Origin: Algibacter lectus
GTDB lineage: Bacteria > Bacteroidota > Bacteroidia > Flavobacteriales > Flavobacteriaceae
Reading direction: 5' to 3'
Assembly (NCBI RefSeq): GCF_900112395.1
Contig: NZ_FOLN01000003.1
Location: forward strand, 372,001 to 436,000
Length of the DNA: 64,000 nucleotides
The position numbers were made by a program, and so were the translations under genes. The notes below the pieces were generated by a model. It was given only the letters and a program-made list of their open reading frames with translations. It made no database searches and was not told the origin of the DNA. Shown here piece by piece: positions 9,733 through 18,046 of the stretch (the first letter of the stretch is position 1; the number at the start of each line of letters is the position of its first letter).

Positions 9733-9774
9733 AAAAAAGCAGCACCTAATCCCTCAATTAGATGCTGCTTTTAA
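9733..9774 (-). terminator. Terminator of the tail-less ssb gene
   Basis: A 16-base stem with one mismatch (9735-9750 with 9757-9772, core AGCAGCA/TGCTGCT) and a 6-base loop is followed on the reverse strand by a run of Ts. Confidence 0.85.
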
Positions 9775-9795
9775 AAAACGTATTTAGGTTAAGTA

Positions 9796-10128
9796 TTATT
9801 TACTTAGCATAAGGAGTTCGTTACAAACAATTTCGGTTACGTAACGTTTAGTGCCATCTTTATCATCGTAACTACGGTTTGTTAATTTACCTTCTATGGC
9901 AATTTCTTTTCCTTTTGTAACATAGTTTTCAACAACCTTTACAAGGCCGCCTCTAACCACAATATTGTGCCAGTAAGCACGCTCTACTTTGTTGCCATTT
10001 TTGTCTTTGTAACTATCGTCGGTAGCTAGCGAAAATTTCGCCATTTTATTACCATCGGTAAAATTTACAATTTCTGGGTCTTGCCCTAATCTACCAATCA
10101 ACTGTACTTTGTTTCTAAGTGCATTCAT
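9796..10128 (-). CDS. Single-stranded DNA-binding protein without acidic tail
   Basis: OB-fold SSB of 110 residues. NKVQLIGRLGQDPEI opens the fold, AYWHNIVVRGGL is the typical central strand and YVTEIVCNELLMLS ends it. It stops directly after the OB fold: the linker and the DDDLPF-type tip that recruits repair and replication proteins are absent. The gene at 42716-43165 encodes a second SSB that has that tip, so this is the accessory paralog. Such short SSBs occur in many Bacteroidetes. A role in competence, repair or stress is possible but not shown. Single gene with its own terminator. No clear promoter box was found, only a near match. Confidence 0.92.
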   Translation of the reverse strand: MNALRNKVQLIGRLGQDPEIVNFTDGNKMAKFSLATDDSYKDKNGNKVERAYWHNIVVRGGLVKVVENYVTKGKEIAIEGKLTNRSYDDKDGTKRYVTEIVCNELLMLSK

Positions 10129-10456
10129 AATTTAAATTTTTTAATGCTTACCATCTATAGTAAGCTCGTTAAACAGTTAATACTATTGAACCTCAATGGT
10201 TTCAACACTGCAAATATCTAACAGCTTGCAAATTTTATTCGGTAATTAATTGCTTAAAATCGTTTGTAAATGTTTGTAGTCGTTTGTAAATGGATAAGCC
10301 TTTTAATAAATAAAGTATGAAATAGGTGTCTAATTAACTGATGTAGAACTAAAATGAATTTTAATATGGCTTCTGTTTTAGTTTTTTTGAGTATGTTAGC
10401 GTTATAGGAGTTGGACTGTATGGTTTGTACGATTGTTATGTGTTATTAGGTGAAAA
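10129..10456. other. Intergenic region between divergent genes, with a repeated 12-mer
   Basis: This 328-base spacer separates the reverse ssb from the forward membrane-protein gene. It contains the 12-mer CGTTTGTAAATG twice, at 10261-10272 and 10281-10292, offset by 20 bases (about two helical turns), which suits a dimeric regulator or two adjacent sites. No exact TAnnTTTG box is seen for either gene and no coding potential is evident. Confidence 0.5.
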
Positions 10457-11866
10457 ATGAAATATAGAGAATTAGGGTGCTTCTTTGTTTTAAGTGTTAT
10501 AATCGTTTTGCTTAGTCTTGATGTAGGGATGTTTTGGGATAATGTACTTTACGGCTCTAAAATAGGAAATCACTTAATTCAAAATTCTCTATTTAGATGG
10601 GATTCTATTCCTGTGTCGATTGATAATGGACACCCTCCTTTTTTAGCAACCCTATTAGCTAGTGGTTGGGTGTTGTTTGGTAAATCATTATCAATATCAC
10701 ATTGGATGATGCTCCCTTTTATTTTCGGATTGTTATACCAACTATATTATTTTGTATGTTTTTTTGTAGAAGGAAAATATTTAAAAATAGCAGCTTTTAT
10801 TTTAGTGCTTGCCGATCCAACATTGTTATCTCAATTAGTACTAATAAGTCCCGAAATATTTCATTTATTCTTCTTCTTTTTGGCTTTAAATTCAATTTTA
10901 CGGAATAATATTTTTTTCAAAATATTAGGTCTTTCTTTATTGGGGATTGTAACGTTTAGAGGGATGATGCTTTGTTTTGGGGTTTTTCTTATTGATGCAT
11001 TAATTTTTACAGTAATTAAGAAACAAAAAATTCAATATTTTTTTTCAAAGGAAGTTCTTCTAACATATTTAGTTGCCGCCACTCCAGCTTGTCTGTATGT
11101 GGCTTGGAGATATGCTACCAAGGGTTGGTTGATTTCCCATCCACTACAAACGTGGGGCAATGCACTAGAGTTTTCTTCGATTCTTGATTTTTTAAGAAAT
11201 TTCGGAAGAAATATTCTCGTATTGGGGTATCAATTTACTGATTTTGGAAGAATTGTTTTATTATTATTTATAGTTGGTACATTTTGCATTAAAAGAAAAA
11301 CAATAGATTGGAAAAAATATAATTATTTATTGATTATAAGCGTTTTTTCAACTAGTGTTATATATTCAACTAGTTTAATAATTAGAAATACAATGGGGCA
11401 TAGGTATTTCGTGATTTCATATGTAGCGTTGGCTCTATTAGCATTTATGCTTATTATGGAGTATAGAGCGAAAAAAATTATTTTTTCAGGTATGTTGGTT
11501 AGTTTGTTGTTAGGTAACTTAATTGTGTATCCCGATACATTTGCACAAGGATGGGATGCCTCTTTGGCTCATTTATCATATTGGCCTATTCGTAAAGAAG
11601 CTATAAATTATATGGAGGAAAAAGGAATCCCTATTGGAAAAACAGCATCGTTTTTTCCAAATAGCACATCAATAGATAATATTGATCTTAATGGAGATAT
11701 CAGGGCGTTTGAAGGTTATTCAGGAGATGAGACTTATGTGTTTTATTCTAATGTTTATAATTTAAGTGATGAAGAGTTGCAAGAACTCCAGGAAAATTAT
11801 TATACATTAAAATTATTTAAAAAAAACAATGTAAGAATTGAAATAATGATGAAAATAGCTAGGTAG
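10457..11866 (+). CDS. Polytopic membrane protein, GT-C (GT39-like) glycosyltransferase candidate
   Basis: 469 residues with about ten hydrophobic helices. Near the N-terminus the loop GMFWDNVLYGSKIGNHL and then DNGHPPFLATLLASGW resembles the first periplasmic loop of GT-C transferases (ArnT/PMT type), where an acidic residue binds the polyprenyl-linked sugar. After the last helix there is a soluble C-terminal part of about 100 residues. The donor, acceptor and exact family are not visible, and no O-antigen or other glycan genes are adjacent. The start is the ATG at 10457. The downstream YcxB-like gene follows closely and may be cotranscribed. Confidence is high for a membrane protein, moderate for GT-C. 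Confidence 0.75.
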   Translation: MKYRELGCFFVLSVIIVLLSLDVGMFWDNVLYGSKIGNHLIQNSLFRWDSIPVSIDNGHPPFLATLLASGWVLFGKSLSISHWMMLPFIFGLLYQLYYFVCFFVEGKYLKIAAFILVLADPTLLSQLVLISPEIFHLFFFFLALNSILRNNIFFKILGLSLLGIVTFRGMMLCFGVFLIDALIFTVIKKQKIQYFFSKEVLLTYLVAATPACLYVAWRYATKGWLISHPLQTWGNALEFSSILDFLRNFGRNILVLGYQFTDFGRIVLLLFIVGTFCIKRKTIDWKKYNYLLIISVFSTSVIYSTSLIIRNTMGHRYFVISYVALALLAFMLIMEYRAKKIIFSGMLVSLLLGNLIVYPDTFAQGWDASLAHLSYWPIRKEAINYMEEKGIPIGKTASFFPNSTSIDNIDLNGDIRAFEGYSGDETYVFYSNVYNLSDEELQELQENYYTLKLFKKNNVRIEIMMKIAR

Positions 11867-11901
11867 TATAGTTGTATGATAGAATATTTAAAAAGCACAA
11901 A

Positions 11902-12363
11902 ATGATAAAACAAAGATTGGTGTCAAACTTCGAGAACATTCTTAAAGCGAAGGTTCATTTTTTTATGAAGAAATCCATCTGGAAATACTTGATATTGTCT
12001 TTAATTCTTGGTTTTTTGAAACCAATAAACGGATTAAGCTCAATAGTAACAGCGCTGATATTTTTTGCAGGAATCAATTTAATATTGTGGCCTTTGCAAT
12101 ACATAAGTGCTAAAAATTTTGCAAAAAAAATAAACTTTGACGCCACGGTAGAATTTAATGAAACTGAAATCAAAATTAATCATAACAATAAAGACTTAAC
12201 CGAATTGAAAGATTGGAATTGGATTAAGAATATTGAATTGAACAAAGAAAGTATATGGCTAACTTTAAATCAAGCAAGACCATTTGCAATAGCAATTCCG
12301 AAATCAAAATTGAATGCTTCTGAAATTGAACTGTTCGAGAGAATGAAGAAAAACAACCAATAA
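11902..12363 (+). CDS. YcxB-like small membrane protein
   Basis: About 153 residues: a short basic N-terminus, two adjacent hydrophobic helices (YLILSLILGFL and a second from SSIVTALIFFAG to LWPLQYI), then a soluble beta-rich domain of about 75 residues (VEFNETEIKINH to FAIAIPKSKL) that resembles the C-terminal domain of YcxB-like proteins. The function of that family is unknown. The in-frame TTG at 11872 is possible, but the ATG at 11902 is a more usual start. The gene begins 35 bases after the previous stop and could share its transcript. Confidence 0.65.
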   Translation: MIKQRLVSNFENILKAKVHFFMKKSIWKYLILSLILGFLKPINGLSSIVTALIFFAGINLILWPLQYISAKNFAKKINFDATVEFNETEIKINHNNKDLTELKDWNWIKNIELNKESIWLTLNQARPFAIAIPKSKLNASEIELFERMKKNNQ

Positions 12364-12451
12364 TTATAGATGATGATGTTGTATGTCGGTCTCGCCAAAA
12401 CTCTTGTGAATTTTCTATTTGATAAATACTTCTGTTATGCATAGAAAAATA

Positions 12452-13048
12452 ATGACTAAGAATACTTCTTTTATCCTAATTACTCTAATGACCTTGTTGT
12501 CTTATGGGCAAAACTCATTGACTAATTTTCTTTCAGTTGCTCCCATTTCTCTTTTTGATAACACTACCGAAGGAATTTCATCTGGAGAAATAAATAATTT
12601 GGTTAAAAAAGGAGAATCTACAAATTGGAAAGTTTCATTTCAAAATAAAGAAAGATTAACAATTTCATGTAAGCATCCGTTTTCTCAAGTAACATTGTTT
12701 TTTCTAACCAAAACTGATGGCACTTTAATACTTGTTTTTCATACAGAAAATGAAAAAACATCTACTATCGATACTTGGGAAAAGAGTGGTAGTAATATTC
12801 TAAAGAAAATTAATGTATTGCCATCTATACAAGCAAAAGATTTTTTCTTAAAGGAAAATCAATTTAAAGGAATATCAGAATACAATAGTCGTGTATATTA
12901 TTACTTAGATATGGAAACATTAACAATTAAAGCACGCTTTGATACATGGATGATAGAGCACGAATATTTTACTGAAGATAAAAGTGTGGACTACAATATA
13001 TCGTTAAAGTGGAATGGTACGAAATTTGAGGTGCAAAAGGCAAGGTAA
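12452..13048 (+). CDS. Hypothetical secreted protein
   Basis: I recognise no family. Translation from ATG 12452 gives 198 residues starting with a clear signal peptide (MTKNTSFILITLMTLLSYGQ), so it is exported, possibly to the periplasm. An ATG at 12437 in the same frame would add five residues. The rest is beta-rich and polar with one Cys and no repeats or membrane segments. It ends 97 bases before the alpha/beta hydrolase gene. No promoter box is seen. Confidence 0.7.
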   Translation: MTKNTSFILITLMTLLSYGQNSLTNFLSVAPISLFDNTTEGISSGEINNLVKKGESTNWKVSFQNKERLTISCKHPFSQVTLFFLTKTDGTLILVFHTENEKTSTIDTWEKSGSNILKKINVLPSIQAKDFFLKENQFKGISEYNSRVYYYLDMETLTIKARFDTWMIEHEYFTEDKSVDYNISLKWNGTKFEVQKAR

Positions 13049-13145
13049 TTAAAGCAAGAAATCTCTTGTGTTGCATTTGGTTTTCTTCGGAAAATACAAG
13101 TGAGCAAACCATAGCGCTAACCAAACATTGTAAACTACAAACTGC

Positions 13146-14300
13146 ATGAAATGTTTCTATTTTAAATTCGTAATATTTTTATTGTTATCAATCTCAATGT
13201 ATTCTCAAACCTTAGATACTCTTGTGGATATTGGAGGTTATAAAATGCATTTCAAAATAATGAAAGGAGAAGGAACTCCAATTCTTTTTGAAGCAGGTGG
13301 AGGGAATGATGCCTCTGTTTGGAGTGATATATTAGAAAATATTCATGAAGTTACAGGTACAACACTAATAACTTATGACAGGTCTGGGTTTGGAACAAGT
13401 GAGTTAAATTCGAATTTAAAAAACGAATCTGATTTTGGAATAGAAAACGGTGTAAAAGAACTAGAAGCAGGACTTTCGAGGTTGGGTTATAACCAAGAAA
13501 TTATTCTAGTTTCTCATTCTTATGGCGGGCTTTATAATTTATTGTACGCAAATAAACACCCTCAAAAAGTGAGGTCTATTGTTTTAATCGATGTTACGCT
13601 TAGTAATTTCTGGAATGAGGAATTGTTAACAATGAGAGATCGCAATGTTGATATTAGTACTATAAAAAAGCCTTCGGGTGATTATTATTTAAATGTGAAT
13701 TTCAATGAAACAATGCGCTATGTGCGAAATATGGAATTCCCAAAAAACATATCAATTATAAATGTTTTCCCTGAAAATTCTTTTCCAGGTTACCCTGAAA
13801 TACTTTCAGGTCGATGGCTAAAACTTCACAAAGAACTTGGTGACCAAAATGATAATGTAGAAAATGTTTTAGCCGAAGGAAGTGGTCATGCTGTTTTTCA
13901 AGATAATCCAGGGGTAATAATTAATACAATTATAAAGGCATACTCCGAAACCTTAGACGGGAAGAAACAAAATGAGTTTTTGAAAAAGGCTTTCGATAAT
14001 GCTATCGATTTGTCTATTCAAACTAAAAAAGTTGAAACTGAGAATAAACATTCGGAAGGTGATTTAAATGAATGGGCATATTCGCTATTGAGAGGTGGAG
14101 CGTTAGACAAGGCGTTACAGATTTTTAAATTGAATATCATGCTGTTTCCAAATAGTTGGAATGCTTATGATAGTTATGGCGAGGCTTTATTGCAATCAGA
14201 TAAAAAAGTAGAAGCAATTGAGGCGTATGAGAAATCCATTGAATTGAATCCGAAAAATGAAAATGCAAAAACAATGTTGTTACAAATAAAGCAGAAGTAG
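13146..14300 (+). CDS. Secreted alpha/beta hydrolase with C-terminal TPR repeats
   Basis: 384 residues: signal peptide (MKCFYFKFVIFLLLSISMYSQ), an alpha/beta hydrolase domain (about 25-270) and a C-terminal TPR segment (about 300-380) with the pattern AYDSYGEALLQSDKKVEAI. The nucleophile elbow reads SHSYGG, Ser125, with Ser in place of the usual first Gly; the likely catalytic His is His248 in GSGHAVFQ. GGNDASVWSDI is the oxyanion loop region. The substrate is unknown; esters or lactones are typical of the family. TPR tails of this kind are common on flavobacterial secreted hydrolases and may mediate protein contact. It is followed by its own terminator at 14326. Confidence 0.88.
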   Translation: MKCFYFKFVIFLLLSISMYSQTLDTLVDIGGYKMHFKIMKGEGTPILFEAGGGNDASVWSDILENIHEVTGTTLITYDRSGFGTSELNSNLKNESDFGIENGVKELEAGLSRLGYNQEIILVSHSYGGLYNLLYANKHPQKVRSIVLIDVTLSNFWNEELLTMRDRNVDISTIKKPSGDYYLNVNFNETMRYVRNMEFPKNISIINVFPENSFPGYPEILSGRWLKLHKELGDQNDNVENVLAEGSGHAVFQDNPGVIINTIIKAYSETLDGKKQNEFLKKAFDNAIDLSIQTKKVETENKHSEGDLNEWAYSLLRGGALDKALQIFKLNIMLFPNSWNAYDSYGEALLQSDKKVEAIEAYEKSIELNPKNENAKTMLLQIKQK

Positions 14301-14325
14301 TTATTAAAGCCCTTAAAGTGAGTCT

Positions 14326-14355
14326 AGTCTAAATTGAAATTTAGATTGTTTTTTT
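14326..14355 (+). terminator. Terminator after the alpha/beta hydrolase gene
   Basis: A hairpin of about nine pairs (core TCTAAAT/ATTTAGA, loop TGAA) is followed by G and seven Ts. Confidence 0.7.
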
Positions 14356-14403
14356 ATTGTTATGATAATAATTCCGATATTTGAGTGTCATAAAATTAAA
14401 TAA

Positions 14404-14790
14404 ATGAGTACTTTTTTATTCAATCATATAGCGCTTTCTGTAAAAGATGTAGATCAATCTACGGCGTTTTATCAAAAGTTGTTTCAGTTGAAAGAAATTG
14501 AGAATACAGCCTCCGGTTCTAAGACAAGGTGGTTATCAATGGGCGAAGGGAAACAGCTTCATCTTATTCCGCGTCCAGATGCTGAAATAAAAACAAATAA
14601 GGCTGTTCATTTTGCTTTAGCAACATCTAATTTTAACGCATTTGTATTGCATCTAGATGAGTTGAAAATAGAGTATTCCGATTGGCTCGATACGCCAAAT
14701 AAAGATTATATACGAAAAGATGGAATCAGGCAGGTTTACTTTCAAGACCCAAATGGATATTGGGTTGAAGTAAATGATGATGTTCAGTAA
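14404..14790 (+). CDS. VOC (glyoxalase/bleomycin resistance) family protein
   Basis: 128 residues with the two beta-alpha-beta-beta-beta halves of the vicinal oxygen chelate fold. Likely metal ligands are His8 (NHIALSV), the His in QLHLIPR or VHFALAT, and the Glu in YWVEVND. Members bind a divalent metal and act as glyoxalases, dioxygenases or antibiotic-binding proteins; nothing here fixes the substrate. A near-match -7 box (GATATTTG, 14376-14383) lies 20 bases before the ATG, and a terminator lies upstream, so it has its own transcript. Cytoplasmic: no signal peptide. Confidence 0.88.
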   Translation: MSTFLFNHIALSVKDVDQSTAFYQKLFQLKEIENTASGSKTRWLSMGEGKQLHLIPRPDAEIKTNKAVHFALATSNFNAFVLHLDELKIEYSDWLDTPNKDYIRKDGIRQVYFQDPNGYWVEVNDDVQ

Positions 14791-14864
14791 ATTAAAAGCT
14801 TTTCCTTGTAATTTATTTCATTAAAAAGCGTCATACACAGGGACTATTATAATTCAAAAAAAAT

Positions 14865-15785
14865 ATGAACTCACTATTAAAAGTAATCTGTTGCCTTACA
14901 ATTTCTTCTTGCTTGGCTTGTCAATCCGATAAAAAGTCGACCACTGAAACTATCCTTGTAAAGGAACAGAAAACCATGCAGCGAAGCAGTGAGTTTAATG
15001 AGTATTGGTATAGTGGCACGGCAGAGTTAAATAGTTACACATTAAAACAGTCGCGATATGGAGAAATTCGTGAAGGTGAAGTTGTTTTGGTTTTTGTAAC
15101 CGAGCCTTTTTCGCTAAGTAAACAAGTGAAGTTGGATAACCCGAAAGAAGCTGGAGAAGATTTAGTTCCGGTTATGAAATTAAATCATGTTCGAAAATTC
15201 ACTACAGGTATTTATGATTATTCTATTGTAACCTCTTCTTTTACACCTGTAGATTTTCAAAAACATCCAAATACATTAAAGCTGAATACAAGCATTCAGG
15301 AATGGTGCGGACATACATTTACGCAGCTTAACTTAGATGGGAATAATTACGCTTTTAAACAGTTTTCTTATTTTGAAGCCGATGGAGATACAGAGAAAAC
15401 TATTCCTGCGGCAATGCTGGAAGAAGAGCTTATTACGCGTATTCGTTTAAATAAAGGTAAGTTGCCTTTAGGGGAAGTTGATATCATTTTTTCAACGATA
15501 TACAGTCGTTTTGCTTATAAAGATTTAGAAGCGACAAAGGCTGAAATTACTAAAACAGAACAAGACAGTACTATACGTTATAACATTGCCTATCTAAGTT
15601 ACGATAGAAAGGTTTCTATTGAAGTAGAGAAAAACTTTCCGTATAAAATACTATCATGGACTGAAGATAATGGAGACGGGCTAGTAACGGAAGCACGATT
15701 GAAAAAAAGTATTCAAGAACCATATTGGAGCCAAAAGAAGTTGTCCGACGAAGTTAAAAGAACTGAACTACAATTGGAAAAATAG
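14865..15785 (+). CDS. Lipoprotein of unknown function
   Basis: 306 residues. The N-terminus is a lipoprotein signal with lipobox SCLACQ, so the mature protein is probably membrane-anchored. The body starts EFNEYWYSGTAELNSYTLKQ and contains SIQEWCGHTFTQLNLDG; I recall homologs in many flavobacteria that databases often label septum formation inhibitor Maf, but no Maf nucleotide-binding motif is visible and I would not use that name. No catalytic motif is recognised. It is a single forward gene between the VOC and GNAT genes; no promoter box was found. Confidence 0.8.
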   Translation: MNSLLKVICCLTISSCLACQSDKKSTTETILVKEQKTMQRSSEFNEYWYSGTAELNSYTLKQSRYGEIREGEVVLVFVTEPFSLSKQVKLDNPKEAGEDLVPVMKLNHVRKFTTGIYDYSIVTSSFTPVDFQKHPNTLKLNTSIQEWCGHTFTQLNLDGNNYAFKQFSYFEADGDTEKTIPAAMLEEELITRIRLNKGKLPLGEVDIIFSTIYSRFAYKDLEATKAEITKTEQDSTIRYNIAYLSYDRKVSIEVEKNFPYKILSWTEDNGDGLVTEARLKKSIQEPYWSQKKLSDEVKRTELQLEK

Positions 15786-15929
15786 AGGTTTCATGAATTG
15801 CGCCTAAATAATTGTTTTACAGAACATCTTCAAAGTAAGATTATTAGTAGAGAATCGAAATTTAAATTTTATTTGTTAAATTAGGCAAGTAAACAAGCTT
15901 CGCATGTGCTCTAGGCAATTCAATTTAAA

Positions 15930-16376
15930 ATGAAAATACTAAGAACAAACTCTAAAAACCCAGGTTTTATTGAGTTGGTAAAACTGCTAGATAAAGATTT
16001 AGCGATAAGAGACGGTGAAGACCACGCCTTTTACGCTCAATTTAATAAGGTAGATAGTATTAAATATGTGGTTCTTGCCTTAGAAAATCAAAAACCACTT
16101 GGCTGCGGTGCTATAAAAGAATTTAGCCAAGACACTATGGAAATTAAACGCATGTATACCTCTGAGGAAAGTAGAGGGAAAGGTATTGCTTCAATGATGC
16201 TTGCAGAGTTAGAGCAATGGGCCAAAGAACTCGGGTTTAAGCAATGTGTTCTAGAAACAGGAATAAAACAACCAGAAGCTATTGCATTGTATGCGAAAAA
16301 CGGCTATCATTCAATACCTAATTACGGACAATATTCTGGAGTTGAAGATAGTAGGTGTTTTAAAAAAATAATATAA
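15930..16376 (+). CDS. GNAT family N-acetyltransferase
   Basis: 148 residues, a single GNAT domain. Motif A, which binds the acetyl-CoA pyrophosphate, reads RMYTSEESRGKGIASMML (RGKGIA loop), and motif B ends with LYAKNGYHSIPNYGQY. The acceptor cannot be read from sequence. Cytoplasmic. It ends 34 bases before the next lipoprotein gene, so the two may be cotranscribed. Confidence 0.92.
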   Translation: MKILRTNSKNPGFIELVKLLDKDLAIRDGEDHAFYAQFNKVDSIKYVVLALENQKPLGCGAIKEFSQDTMEIKRMYTSEESRGKGIASMMLAELEQWAKELGFKQCVLETGIKQPEAIALYAKNGYHSIPNYGQYSGVEDSRCFKKII

Positions 16377-16410
16377 ATTTTCAGGAAGTATAACCCTTAA
16401 GAAATCAAGG

Positions 16411-16905
16411 ATGATAAGAAAAATATATGTTTTATGTGTTTCAATTTTGTTTCTGTCTTGTAAAGAAACTAAAAAGGAAAGCTCAAAAGTAAATTTAAAA
16501 CCAGCAACTGCTATTGAAGCATCTGAGAATTTCGATTGGTTATTAGGAAAATGGAAACGCTTAAACGAAGAGGAAGGGAAAGCAACTTTTGAACACTGGG
16601 AAAAAATTAGTAAAACCGAATACTCTGGTATTGGTTTTACCATGCAAAACGCAGATACCATTAAGCAAGAAAATATAGGATTAGTTAAAGTTGGTAAGCA
16701 ATGGGATTTAGTAGTGAAAGTTCCTGAAGAAACACAATCGGTTACGTTTAAAGGTGTGGCTCATGCTGCAGATCAGTTTACATGTGAAAACAATAAAATC
16801 GATTTTCCTAACAAAATAAAATATTGGAAACACGGAGATAATATGCATGCCATGGTATCTGGAGGTGAGATGAAAATTCAATTTGAATTCGAAAAAATAA
16901 AATAA
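16411..16905 (+). CDS. DUF6265-like lipoprotein
   Basis: 164 residues with a lipoprotein signal (YVLCVSILFLSCKE, Cys at the end of LFLSC). The mature part starts NFDWLLGKWKR, a motif I associate with DUF6265 and related lipocalin-like domains, then alternates short beta strands up to KIQFEFEKIK. Function unknown. It is one of a run of small forward genes with no obvious shared pathway. Confidence 0.75.
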   Translation: MIRKIYVLCVSILFLSCKETKKESSKVNLKPATAIEASENFDWLLGKWKRLNEEEGKATFEHWEKISKTEYSGIGFTMQNADTIKQENIGLVKVGKQWDLVVKVPEETQSVTFKGVAHAADQFTCENNKIDFPNKIKYWKHGDNMHAMVSGGEMKIQFEFEKIK

Positions 16906-16972
16906 TATAAGCTCAGTTTTAGTATTTAGATACCTAAAAGGCTGTATGGAGTAAGAATAAACACAAACCACT

Positions 16973-17323
16973 ATGCAAAAGGAATGTCCAGAGTGTGGCG
17001 ATAAAATTGTTGGCAGAATTGATAAAAAATTCTGTTCCGATGGTTGTAGAAATGGCTATAACAATCGGGTAAATAAGGATAGTAAAAACTTAATTAGAAA
17101 CACCAACAATAGACTTCGGAAAAATTATCGCATTTTAGAAACCTTAAATCCGGATAAAAAAACGAGAACCTCACGTGCTAAATTAATCGAGCATGGTTTC
17201 GATTTTAATTACTTTACTAGTATTTATACCACTAAAGCACAAACGGTATATTATTTTGTTTACGATCAAGGATATTTAGAACTCGAAGGTGATTATTACG
17301 CATTAGTAAAACGAGAAAGTTAA
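16973..17323 (+). CDS. Small zinc-ribbon protein
   Basis: 116 residues. The N-terminus carries a four-Cys zinc ribbon, ECPECGDKI followed by FCSDGCRNG, with the spacing of treble-clef or rubredoxin-like knuckles. A basic linker (NTNNRLRKNYRIL) follows, then a region ending VYYFVYDQGYLELEGDYY. This type is common in flavobacteria without known function; nucleic-acid or ribosome binding is possible from the zinc ribbon and basic stretch. It starts after a 67-base gap and ends seven bases before the GIDE-like gene, so the two form an operon. Confidence 0.78.
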   Translation: MQKECPECGDKIVGRIDKKFCSDGCRNGYNNRVNKDSKNLIRNTNNRLRKNYRILETLNPDKKTRTSRAKLIEHGFDFNYFTSIYTTKAQTVYYFVYDQGYLELEGDYYALVKRES

Positions 17324-17330
17324 TTAAATT

Positions 17331-18041
17331 ATGGATAATGTTTTATCGCTTTTTCAAGAGAATAAGCACTTTTTAATTCCTGTTTTTATGTTTTCGACTA
17401 TCATCCTAATAGGTTTGTTGTCGTATTATTTCAGTAAAAAAAACAGAATGCTTCGGGAGTTTAAAAAGACCCGTAAAAAAAGTATAAACAGTATAAAAAG
17501 AAACGAGTACGCAAAAATTATAGGTAAGGCCAAGCATGTTGGCGAGCCTTTAGTTGCGCCTTTAAGCGGCAGAAAATGCGTGTATTATCATGTTGTGGTT
17601 GAGGTTAAGGGGAATAAGAGTTGGCGTAAAATTATTGACGATGTTGAAAGTCAAGATTTTTTTATTTCCGCAGCAAGTGAAATGGCCATTGTAAAAACTT
17701 CTAACTTAAGAGTAGATTCTAAATACATTCATTTAGTGAAAGATTTTAGCAAAAACTCAGGATTTAGAAAAGATGCCCCAGCGAATTTAGAAGCTTATTT
17801 AAAAAAGCATAGAGAAAAAAGTACAGGGCTGTTCGGTGTTAATAAACAAATGCGTTATAGAGAAGGAGTTATTGAAATCGATGAGAATATTGCTGTAAAA
17901 GGCATGGCGGAATGGGAAAGTTTGAGGGAACCTATAAAAGGGTATTCATACTCTAAAATACTAACACTAACAGGTACAAAAAAACAAAAGCTTTTAGTTA
18001 CAGATGAACCAAAAGCTTTGTTGCGTGTAAATGTATTGTAA
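17331..18041 (+). CDS. Membrane protein with GIDE (MULAN)-like domain
   Basis: 236 residues: one N-terminal transmembrane helix (LIPVFMFSTIILIGLLSYYF), a basic juxtamembrane stretch, then a domain that opens KIIGKAKHVGEPLVAPLSGR and continues CVYYHVVVEVKG. This resembles the GIDE domain of the mitochondrial E3 ligase MULAN and its prokaryotic relatives, in which the domain faces away from the membrane and no RING follows. No RING or zinc site is seen here. Role unknown. It is cotranscribed with the zinc-ribbon gene seven bases upstream and ends five bases from the convergent CBS gene. Confidence 0.75.
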   Translation: MDNVLSLFQENKHFLIPVFMFSTIILIGLLSYYFSKKNRMLREFKKTRKKSINSIKRNEYAKIIGKAKHVGEPLVAPLSGRKCVYYHVVVEVKGNKSWRKIIDDVESQDFFISAASEMAIVKTSNLRVDSKYIHLVKDFSKNSGFRKDAPANLEAYLKKHREKSTGLFGVNKQMRYREGVIEIDENIAVKGMAEWESLREPIKGYSYSKILTLTGTKKQKLLVTDEPKALLRVNVL

Positions 18042-18046
18042 TACGT

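Noticed and set aside
12364-13145. Possible integron attC sites between the small genes
   Set aside because: No paired RYYYAAC/GTTRRRY boxes or long stem were found, and no integrase gene is present.
14865-15785. Maf septum formation inhibitor name for the lipoprotein
   Set aside because: No Maf/HAM1 nucleotide-binding motif is visible and the protein is an exported lipoprotein.
15930-16905. Reverse ORFs at 16311-16661 and 16708-16971
   Set aside because: They lie antisense to the GNAT and DUF6265 genes and lack recognisable domains.
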